Positions 35,101-47,100 of a DNA stretch of 64,000 nucleotides are shown here, in pieces (position 1 is the stretch's first letter; each line of letters starts with the position of its first letter). The notes below the pieces were generated by a model. It had not been told where the DNA came from. It saw only the letters and a list, made by a program, of their open reading frames with translations, and did no database searches. The stretch covers positions 25,779,196 to 25,843,195 of the forward strand of contig CM037839.1 of assembly GCA_021234535.1 (NCBI GenBank), given 5' to 3'. Origin of the DNA: Stichopus chloronotus (lineage: Eukaryota; Echinodermata; Holothuroidea; Aspidochirotida; Stichopodidae). The translations under genes were made by a program, and so were the position numbers.

Positions 35101-38100
35101 CAATCATGATTATGTATAATTGCGAAGGATGCGGTACGTACCGGATGTGTGACATGAATGACTTTTTGAAATACTATCTGTGTTAGTCATTAAAAATGTT
35201 GAGAATAGACACAAAGTCCATCGATATCTAAATTTGGCAATCTCACCGGCACATTTGTATTTTATACATCCATCATGGATAAACATTGCTAAATATGTTT
35301 ATTTTTGACGTCAAATATGCAAGTTCATGGCGTCGCGTGATATGTCTTATGTTAACCTTTGTGTTCTTGACCCTATTCCAAGGACAATTGAGAAGTTTAT
35401 AAGCCCCAGCGGGTTTGTTTTGGAACCATTTTCGTCCTTACAATTACTAGTATCACTTACCGACTTAAGGCATTACTAATGTCATTTAAAGGTAGTATAT
35501 AGAAGCTTAACAAAAGAAAGTACAAACACGTTATGTCGTCATATTTGCATTTTGTCCCAACTTTGAGAAGCCGTGTCTCAAAAATTGCAATAGATGTAAA
35601 CAGAATTCCAACGGAACGGAATTTCATTCAGAGTTTCACTTTGCAACTTTTTTTATTAAAGCTTTTTTTCTAACGTCCAAGTAGTGAGTCTGTGAAGTGA
35701 TCTAATGAACAGTTAGCACATAATTAATAACACTACTGTAAAAAGCTCCATAACGTCAAGGCATGGAATGGATATCTGTTGTTTTTTTTCATGAGAGAGA
35801 GAGAGGGAGATGAAGAGAGAGGTGGAGAGAGAGGTGGAGAACTGCTTGTAATATTTTGTCAACTGAAAAAAGCCCTGAAAATGTGGACTAATAGAAGCCG
35901 TCTTGTGAAAATACCATGAAGTTTAAACGTTCTTCATTGAGACAGCATTTCAACATACTTAAAAGGAATTTGCTTTTACATTATAAATGGTTTTCAAGTT
36001 TTGCGATCAAATAAAAGGTAAACGGAGTTACTTTTATTTCAGTTCCATTGCTGTAGCAATTAAGTCATGGCATATATACACAACACAACAAAGAAAGGAA
36101 ATTTAGTTGGACATTACACTGTTGGTTATTGGAATTAACCACGATTAATGCACGTCATTAGTTTTTAATGTTTTTGCACAAAGCTGTAGAACTATCTCTA
36201 GAGCTGTGACTTGATAACATAAAACAAGGGAATATAAAAAATAAAATAGAATTTATTTTGACTCTTACATCAAATATTTTCAGTGGATATTAACACTACG
36301 TTCAGCTTGAAGTAAAGTCATATATTATAGAGGCAACGAACGAACGCTGTGGTCACTAATACATGATGACTTTATACCTTGCTTATAGTTTCTTTTGGGC
36401 TGGAATTTGTAACTGGTGGCTCCACCTGTTGTTGTTTCTGTAAAGTAAATTATGTACGTTACTTTATTACGCCATATACTTAGGAATATTCCACTGAAAA
36501 TTCATCACATTAAAAACATTTTCTTTTCACTAAAGGCACTCCAGTCAAACACGACACACAATACGTGATCCACTTATACATTATGGATACAGCTTCTTTC
36601 AAGCAGTCGCTTCTAGCTGATAGCCTGTAAGTTGCGTACGTTACTGGATTAAACAACATAATGCTAAATAAGTGGTCCCCAACGGGACGATGCCGGCTGC
36701 TTTTAGTGCCGTAACTCAAGGGGGTTAGTATGCACTTTGGACGGCAAGGAGGCCTTAAAAAATGAGGTACCCTGTTAAATTTAACAGGGAACTGTAAAAG
36801 AAACAAATTGGATCTCACTACCACTACTTTTCAAACATATTTTCATATATATATTCGTATTTCCGGTATGCGATTATAAGTGTGTGTGCTGGGGGGGGGG
36901 GGATTAATAACAATAACCCAAAATGAACCCTCTTTGATACACACATGACTATAGGGATTTGCAAATTTCTTACGTACAATCTATTCTCATTAATACATTT
37001 CTACATATAGGCCAGTTGAAGCGTGTTATGATGTAACACTCTTAAAGAAGATGGAACAGTTTAAATCATGGTGGAGAATTTCCCAATACTACTCTGTAAA
37101 AAGGGGGATAGAAAACCAGTCTAATAGCAGCTCCCTGAAAAAGAGGGAAAAAAACTAAGGTTGGGAAATCCTGCGTTGAATATCAAAGGGGCAATTACTT
37201 AAACTACTTAGCAATTTTAGTTGCAGGCTATTCAAAGACCACTGATACGTGATATACCTTGTTGAAATCTTCTTCCAAGCGGCGATATTTATCTTGTAGT
37301 TCGAACAGTTGCTCCTGCAAAGTGAGGTTTGCCCGTCATTTGATAACTTTATAATGTTAACAAGGAATATTGCAATGACTCCTTTTGTTGTTCTTTGATA
37401 TTGAGGTGGTTGTTTAATATTAAAAAGTTAACACCCATGAAAACGTCATACACTGATAATTGTGGTCTGACCTTAAAATGTGAAAATTAAAGTTACTTCA
37501 TAAGTTTCTAAACTATCTTGAGTTTTAAGACTCTCAAGTTTGTAAATAAATGCAAAGGATAGTACATAGTTGTATCTGTTGTAGTTTGACATCTCATAAT
37601 GCAATTGTCAACTGTAAGATAGATACTTCTTTGAATCCCCATATCTTTCAAGAATGCTATTAATGTGTGATTTTTAAAAATAGTAATAATAAGGGGAGGG
37701 AAAACTGCGCCAAAATTAAGAAATTCGTATTACCTACAGTGGCAACTCTCTTTAAAAATGAAACTATTCTCAGCATTTATCGAGGGTATATACAACGTAT
37801 TTTATTTTCAATATGAAGTATATGTGAGAATATTCAATAATCTGTGTCGTAATTTTCTGTTATACCTTGTCATCATATTGCTAGCTCTAACCAAACACGC
37901 TTTGTTTAACAAATTGTTCATCTTGTAATGTTCTAGGTTTTTCTCATAAGGCATACCTTGCATAACACCAGCTCCTGGTTAATTTGGTTTGATTCCTGAG
38001 GTTGTTGATCATTGGGTTCTTCTTGTTCCTTTGAAAGGAAAGAATAACGAAATCCACATACTCAGTTGTGACGATAGGATAAATGCTTAAAAATGGATAT

Positions 38101-41100
38101 AGAACAAAATGATATGTATATTATTCAAACATGATACAAAAGTGATATGATTAGTTTTAGTTCTCTTTTCGAGATTACATCATGATAGTCCTGGTCTTTC
38201 GATTCCTGAGACTGTTGATCATTGGATTCGTCTTTTTCCTTTTAAAAAAGAAGATAATCAGGTGCTCATTCAGTTACGAAGATATGATGTTATCCTCTCA
38301 CAAAAGGAACCATAATGAACCAGATTATTGTAAATCTCACTTGAACCGGATTACGAAATATGATGTGAAAATCCTTGTTGTTCGCTTTCTCATATTTATG
38401 TTCTTCTTGAATGTAAAGAAAATAATGATTTCATTAAAAGATGATACCAACAGAAAACATTTCTGTGAATCTGTCTTCCTTTTATCGTATTTGTTCTTAC
38501 CAGTAGAAATTCTTGTCTGTTTACTTCTTCACCTTCTCTGCAGATAAGAAGCAATGAAATGTAATTCCCATTGTTACATTTTTAATGTTCCGTTATCTTT
38601 ATTATGCCTGTCACTACTGATTTAAATCGTCATATCACACAGCGTGTTGACACAATTTAACTGATGAAATAAACTAGTTTTAAGTTAGACTACTCGGGAA
38701 ACATTAAGCTTAGTCACTTTACATAGCGTTTGTTTATTGTCATGGATTGTATTCGTTCCACCATTTTCTTGCTTTTACAAGTACATTTCATAATTATCTA
38801 TGTAAAACAGCTGACTGCTGGTGTGCTTAACGCCAACATTACAGGTAAATAAAAAACAACACAAAACCACGTTAATGTGCATGTTTCTTCTGCTCACACA
38901 AAATTGTTCTCTAGTATTACAAAGGAATCATTGACAAGAACATTGTAAAGTAAGCAACTGCTAACATCAGCTTACACGTGTTCTATACAGCCCTTATCAA
39001 CATTGTATGAAGTGAACTCATTTGAAGGGTCATGCTAACAACTGTTACATCAATTTCAAATCACTAGTGATACTTTTAAATAATTATAATATGTGGATAA
39101 AGGCAAGTTTTCCAGGTGGTGAATCGTAGCTTGACATGAATAATTGTTTACAGGCATGTAGTGTGAGAACAAACTTCTGCTTCCTTCAAATTCCAAACAC
39201 TAAAACTTGTACACTAGTCTTATTAACAAACAGAAATACAGAAAGAAACAATCTGATTTCCAAACAGCAATACCGTTTTAGAATCGTGACCCCAAAATGA
39301 ACGCAATGCTAACGTTGCTTAGGGTTGTGTGAGATGCATCTAGAAAAGAGCTCACTTTATGCAGAAGTTGCAAAGTAAAACCCAGAGGGAAAATCTCTTG
39401 AAATTGTGTGTATATCTATTACTGCTTTTCAGATATGACTTTTCAAGGTTTAAGAAGTATCAGAATAGATGACATGGAGTGTTGCACAGGGTCATTACTT
39501 TTTCTCTGTGTTATGCCTATATATTTTGCCTCTTAATTACTGAGTTTCACATTGGTAAGTGATATCGATGAATGTCCTTGAAATAAATTTTAAAAAAATA
39601 AAGGATTAACGCAAGACATATTATAGGAGTCCATCTCTTGAAGTCACAAATTTGCAAATTTAGCCAACGTTTATTCATGATACAGCTGTGAGACACTAAT
39701 TTGCTGGCAAATTTGTGAGTCTTTGGCGGAGTTTTATGAAATTTGTGGCTATTTATATGGTTTTAATGCTTAAAACAATCAACACTCCAAAATGTCATTT
39801 TCATGTCACACGTTATATAAAAATAGTATCGACTACTGTTTATGAATATTACCTGAATAGCGTATAATCTTAACACTCATAGATTAAAAGAGAGATATTT
39901 TATGTTCTATGAACTAGAAGTTTGTATCACTCTTGAGTAAAGGAAATTTCAGACTCACAGTAGTAGTGTTAAATTTGCAACACTTTGTCGATTACGTTCA
40001 GTCACACATTTGAGGTTTAAATTTTAAATACCATACTAGAAACAGAACGTGCTCACCGAAGCAATGTGTTGGTTTCTGAAGTGATGCAGGTAGAGATCGA
40101 ACTGCAATAATTGTGCTGCAGTGCATTAAGCCATTACTGCAGTTCTTTCTTTTTTTTTTTAGTTTCAAACAATTACATTCTATTTTATTGCTAGAGATAA
40201 CGGCGGCAAATTAAGCAATTCCTCAGCCGTGGGAATCCACACCCTACAGATATAGCCTACCTCATCTGAGTTTCGTTTGAGTACCGTTGAGGCTGTGTCA
40301 ATGACTCTCTCCTCCTCTTTTTCTTGCGCAAAATAAGACAAAGGACTAATGAGAAATAATTAAAAACATAAATAAGTATAATATATACATATAAATTAGT
40401 ACATATTCGTATATCTATTCACACTGACGAAGTGTGGCAAATAGACGAAAGCTCGGTTGACGAGATGCATTTTAACAACTTTTAGATGTGATTTGCAGTC
40501 GACTCCTTTTTATCATCTTGGGATGGGAGTGAGACTCATCTCTTTTGATTCGACTGGCTGGTTTATCCCCATGTAGAGCTGGAGTCCAGAGGGTTGGCTT
40601 AGCTGGAAAGGTAACCGATAGGCATGCACATCACAGTCTTTCCGATTACTCACAACGTAGCCCAGAATATGAAACGGGACAATTGGAAAGGCCGTTGTGG
40701 TGGCGTGGTCAGGGGGAGCTTAAGAGCTAAGCTTTTGTTTGTAATCAAATAAAGTATGCCAGTATCTTTGGGTGGTTGGTTAGCCCTGCCAGTCACCAGA
40801 AATGCTCGCTGACGGATGACTTAGAGCATTTCATGAGGTGACTATCTGAAATCAACTGGAAAATGAGATCTAGGGCTCCAAATGTAAGAAATCCCATTGC
40901 CAGTAATTTTGGTGGTATGCCTCTGCCAGTCTTCCCCTCCCATTTCATTACTTAATTGAAACGCAGTGGAAACTCATAATTGAGTCTTGAGGGGTAAGGA
41001 ATGATCATTGCCAGTAATTTCTGTTGGTGTGGAACATCTGCCATCGCCAACCAAGTTTTCTCCCACCCCCACCTTCTACCTGACTGACTAAGCTTAGCGT

Positions 41101-44100
41101 ATCAGGTATCCAACTGGAACCTGCCCTTTGTTCCAATTTGTCAAACGTCTTTCATAGACTGACCTAGATCAGCTCAGGAGGTAACAAGCGTAAACCCATT
41201 GAAAAGTTTTAAGTAGGACTTTCACTGTAAGGAAAAGCCATTGACATATATTTCTGTGAGTACCCTAGCAATTAATTGGCAACATTCCCAACTGCTGTCC
41301 TGCACAAAACTAGGGGTGCAACTAACGAAGTGAAGGATGTGGGGGCATGTCTCACCTCTTTCAATTTTCGAAAAATGACTTGCTTGGCAAATATATACAT
41401 CTCGTTGGGGAATACTTTGAAGTAAAATATGTTGTGTATTGTTATGGTCAAAATGTATGCATTTTGGAGAGTTTCATATCAACTTTTGGACAAACATGAA
41501 CCAAACGAAGTAAGTGATCATAAGTTTTACACCAAAAGTGCGTGATCACCCCTCCCATCTACAACTGAGTTTTTTTTAAGGGTGGTACACTTCTGTTTCG
41601 CAGGACAAAAGTATACCGTCTCTTCGTCCTCCTTAATAACCAGTGGCGGCGCTACGGGGGGCATGAGGGGGCATTTGCCCCCCAGATTTTTTCCTTCCCC
41701 CCAGTTGTCCCCCCAGTTGCTCTCACCTTTCCTAATCAGGTCTTGTACTCATCCAAAATTAATTTATCACAAAACTATGTATTGGCATTGGACTGAATAA
41801 GAACAGCTTCCGGGGAACCATGATTGATAAATGACTAATTTATGTTGCACAGGCTGCCAGTTTTATATCATGCCCATAGCCACTTCAACAGTAGGCCAGC
41901 CTGGTCAGACCAATTTTCTCTGGAATGTTTACCGTCCAGCATAAAGGAAGGGCGGGTAGGTGGTTGTTTTCCTAAATATAGGAATGGAATGGAAGTGTAT
42001 GTAGCCTATGTGTGTGTGTGTGTGTGTGCGTGGGTGGGTGTGTGTATGTACTCGGTGGCACCGCGTAAATGTGAAATAGTACCCCCAAAGAAAAAAGCTG
42101 GAAACCTTGGAGTACGGTCAACCGAAAAAATGAATAATATAAAAATAAATAATATACCCCTCTTGGGACTTAATTTTCCACTCAGAGATATGCTTAAACC
42201 TCAGAGCTTCCGGGGACTTCGCCCCCTGGACCCCAACAGGGGCCCTCCTTAGGGCCCTGGACCCCACCCGCAAGGCCTCGCGCTTCGCCCTCGGTTTCGC
42301 GCTGAGCTCGAAAATCTTTCCCCCCAACATTTTCCTCTGCCCTCAGTTTGCCCCCCCTCAAGTCTGACATTCTGGCGCCGCCACTGTTAATAACTTCTAT
42401 TGCGTTACCGAGAATCCAGCAGTATTAGTGATAGTCCAAGATTACAGCCTAACAATCCAGGTTTTCTACTTACTAATCCAGGTTTATTACTCGATAATCC
42501 TAGATTGTCATTGACAAACTATTTTTATTGAAAAACATGTATTTTATAAGATAATTATCGAAATAAGTTTGGTAATCCAGGTTTATTGACGGACAGCAAA
42601 GGTCAGAATTACTTTGATAAAACATTATTCTCAACCTATAATCCAAGATTTCTGACGATAATTGAGGTTTACAGGGTCTATAATCTAGGTTCATTGGCCG
42701 ATAATTCAGGTTCTTCGAGTCAATTTTGGTAACCCAGGACTGTCGATTGATTAACCTGGATTATTGAACTATAAACCTTATTGAACTATAAACCTGGAAT
42801 ATCGAGTGATAAACCTGAAGTTTCAACTGACACACCTGCATTATCGTTGAGAATCTTTGAGTATCGGTATGTAAATCTAAACTGTAAAAAACAATTTGAA
42901 AGTTTTCGGTCGAAAAAGACCTGGATTATTGCCTAAACGTACATGTACAATTCGAAATCTTGGTTTATTAACTGATCATCCAGATTTATCAACTGAACGA
43001 GAAACCTGGATTATCGATGAGAAAAGTGATGATCTTATGCAGACTTAGCGCTATACCTACTCCGTGTAGTTGTTAAGTAATCACTGAACGTGCCTGATAT
43101 ATTGTAGTGTTAGGAAAGTTTGTTGCCGTAATATCTCGCAAAAGGGTCGCGTCTCGGTGAAGGAAGATTTGTCGCCGTGTAGCCGCTTGACAAATTCGTG
43201 GTCCCTGAGGACTTTTGATTGCCACTGTGGGCTTTAAACTTAGGCACATGGTCAGGCTGTGCATTATTTGGTTTACTATTTTGCATTATCACCGTCGATC
43301 ACCGAGCGTCTAGTTTTAGTTCTGACAGAAAGAAGCAGTTGTGAGTATCCTATATTTTCAACTGAAATATCTGGGCTTACTAGAATATTGAGGTCTTCAG
43401 GCGTTTCTGTGTAGTGCTGGTTATAGCGTAGCTTGACATTGCACGAAAAGTGTGTATGATGTGAGTGTGTGTGTACATGTGTGTAATATGTATCTTTGGC
43501 TTTTGAAATGAGAGTTTTAACTTTTGACGTAGAGTCAAACAAAGTGTGTCTACATGCACTTTTATCATGGCCAAAGTGCAAACTGTATTTAAAAGAAATT
43601 GTTAAATTATTCACAAAAAATCGTAGTATAATAGATAGATCAACTTACCGCAAATGACAACAAAAGAGAAAAGAAAAACTCCTACGACAGCCGATGTTAT
43701 ATAAATCCCGCTATCGTCGTCATCAGAATCTGGAAGGATTAGGTAGTGTATGGATAAAAATATATGAACAATTAGCATAACACCACCAGTGTAACAATCA
43801 ATATAAGAGGGTAATCCACGGAGTTGCATCTCATCCCTATCGTTGTCTATGATCATTAATTGCTCTTTCATACGTGTGTACTATAGAAGATCGAGAGTAT
43901 TTACATTATACACAGTACATAGGTACACGTAGCAGCACACTCGTCCATGGATGTGTTAATAATGCGCAAGTGCTTTGTAAATGAGTGATGGTGGCGCTGC
44001 ACTAGTTGCCACCCAACTCTCACAGTGCTCTCGATATTCTCCTATTTTCTTCGTCTTTTCTTATCTTTCATCTTATCTACATTGTATCTATATTAGTGGT

Positions 44101-47100
44101 GGTTGTGTGTGCTGCCCCTTGTTCTCAGTTTCACCCGTTTGTGTTATGGCGAAAAACAGAAACTTTCTTTCATCAACGACAGCTAGACTCGTCTCAACTT
44201 CAAAAAATACGTGGCTCACCATTAGTGAAGGTCTCATCTTTTGACTTTTCTACCCTCCCAAAGTGAGTGCGTAAAAAGAAAAAGGGGTAGGTCTGGTGAA
44301 ATAAAAAGGCGGATACGTTCTCGTAAATCCAGCAATTGTCATGGGAAATGTGCAATCTTTGTGCAATAAAATTGATGAACTTTTTTTTAAGAGGTTCGGA
44401 ATGCAAGCTTGTTGTTATTTACTGAAACTTGATATGATGATACTCATACAGCCATTGATGGATTTAAATTACTCCATGGAGATATGCCGAGTGATTCTGG
44501 TATAAAGAAGAAGGAGGTGATGTTTGTGTTTATGTCAATAAAAGATGGTGTCATCCCAACAATGTTTCTATGAAACGTTATTCTTGTTCCACGCTCATCG
44601 AAATTTTGACTGTGCTTCCATATTATCTATCTAGGGAATTTCCTCACGTTATTATTCACATTGTATACGTACCTAGCCGTAAAGTTGCTTAGAAAGCTAC
44701 CCTGGAGCTTTCGAAAGTAATTCATGAATTTGAATCGAATGCCCCAGATGCGCTCACCATTGTCAATGGCGATTTGAATCATTGCAGTCTACAAAAGAGT
44801 AACGTCCATTATTATCAACATGTTACGTGTCCAACCCGTTGTGCGGCTACTCTTCATTTAGTTTATTTTAACCTTAAAGATGCTTACATTTCGTTAGAAT
44901 TGCCCAGCCGTGGTAAATCTGATCACAATATGGTTCATCTGGTTCCAAAATACAAACCCAATGCACGGAGGGTTAAGCCAGCCATAGTTACCATTCAAAA
45001 GTGGGATGATAACGCACTGAAACAACTAAGAGGAGCTTTGGACTGTACAGACTGGGACTTTGCAAATAGTCATGAGGCTTGAATGAACTCATGCAATCTG
45101 TTAAGTGATTACATTCATTTTTTGTATTGAAATGACTATTCTATCTAAGCAAGTAAAGTCTTCTCGAATAGTGAACGATGGATTCCAAAAAGAGTAAAAA
45201 AATATTATTTACAAAAGAGTCCTATAGTACCAGTCTCTAAGAAAAAAAAACAACAATTTCATTTTTAAATCTTCGCCATATTGCCTTAACTGCAGTCCCA
45301 ATAAAAATATGTGAAGGGTTCTTTCTTGACTTTTTAAAACCTCATATGGTCCAGTCTTTAGAACCTTCGCAATTCGCATATCAAAGGATCGCAGCTGCGA
45401 AGACGCACTTCTTGTTCTTTAAGACCAGCTACATTCACTTTTAGAGTGAGATAGGTAGGGTAATTCTGTCCGGGTGATCTTCTTCGAATTTTCGTCGGCA
45501 TTTAATACCCTCCAACGGCATGTTTTGGTGAACAAACTCGTAAAAATGAAAGTTCCTGATGGACTTGTGGTGTGGATCTCAATAATACAACCCAATTCGT
45601 TAGACTGAATCCTTCCCTTCGATCAAGTATTATCCAATTTAATATCGGGGCTACTCAGGGTACAGTCCTTGCCCCCTTCTTGTTTACCCTTTAACTGTAG
45701 ATCTTCTGAGAATAATTTCCCACTGGTCAAATTCGCCGATAAAAGAGCTTTGGCAGGTCTTATTAGTTGTGATGACGACAGGGCATATCTTCGCCAGCTC
45801 ATTTATTTTGTTGATTATTGTCATTCTAATTATCTTGGACTTATTGTTGCGCAAACAAAAAAAAGGATCATAGATTTGTGGAACAACTCAGATTTGTGTA
45901 CCACCTGTTATTATTAAAGATAGTGTTGTTACACGTATTTCTAGCTACAAATATCGTGGGATATTTTGAATAATAAATTAACCTGGGGTGATCATGATGA
46001 TGTTACAATTAAGAAATTCCATTCTAGGTTATACTGTTTTAGGAGAGTATCTGTTTTCAATATACGTCCAGAAATATGAAAGATATTATGCGATAATTCC
46101 ATGTGTAGTGTTTGGAGGTATTGTTTAATTTTTGGGGCGGAACTGTTTTTAAGGTGGAATTATAGCAAATTGGCAATATTATTTAGCGCCACAATTGGTG
46201 GGGACGACTTGAAAGAAGTTGACCAGGTCTACTAGTACTTTCTCCAAACTAAATTAGACTCCAGACTAAATGATTACAGCCATCCATTCAAAATACAACT
46301 TATCGATAGTCGCTCTAAGAGGGGCACTAGTAGACTTGCTTTCACCGTGACTATTACCAACAGTTACGAAAATTCCTTTTCACCTAGTGCAATAAGGGTC
46401 ACCGACTTGGTGTACACTACATATTGTAATCTGGTACCTAACGACCAAGTTTGAAATTCATTAGACTTACTGTCTGGAAGGTACTCGAGACACACTTTTC
46501 AAAGCATTTTGCCGATTACAAATTTGATCTGTGACCTTTCACCTTTGACCTTTGACCTTAAATATTGATGGGAGACACAACTTCAGACCATGGCTCACAT
46601 ATCTATCAACTTTCATCCTTATTGGCTTTGTGGTCCACTAGGAGATGTGAATGCAAAATGTTCTATGTCAAGTTTGGCCGTTGATCACCTCTGAACTTGA
46701 CCTTTGACTTCAAAACACATGCAAACATGATTTTTAGATAAAATCTTGTATACTGGTCATATGCTTTAAATAGAAATAGAACAAAATGGGGAGCAAAGAG
46801 ATGAGCACTTCTTTGACCTTTGACCTCTACCCTTTGACATCTGACTTTAAATTTGGACAGGAGACACAACTTCAGACCACGGGTCACCTGTCTACCATTC
46901 ATCGACCTTCATCGGCTTTGCCGTCTAGGAGGAATTGCAGATGCAAACTTTTCGGTGTCAAATTTGACCTTTAGCCCCTGAAATTGGTACCGTGTAATTA
47001 GCCATATTGGATTAAGAAATATGGAAAATAAGATTTTCACTTATTTGACCTCTGACCTCTGATCTTTAACTGCTGACCTTAAATGTTGAGGGAGACACAA

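Noticed and set aside
36510..36824. Minus-strand frame of 104 residues
   Set aside because: No domain, no splice signals, contains a GC-rich repeat-like segment and the 20-base palindrome.
38182..38547. Plus-strand frame with hydrophobic stretches
   Set aside because: It covers the complement of a receptor tail exon and has no start context or domain.
40071..40091. Possible 19-base micro-exon on the minus strand
   Set aside because: AG and GTGAGC borders exist, but 19 bases would break the phase between exons 5 and 6.
43110..43292. Minus-strand frame QNSKPNNAQPDHVPKF..., tail-like, just after the membrane exon
   Set aside because: No acceptor in a matching phase; a stop lies upstream in the same frame. 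An alternative last exon cannot be fully excluded.
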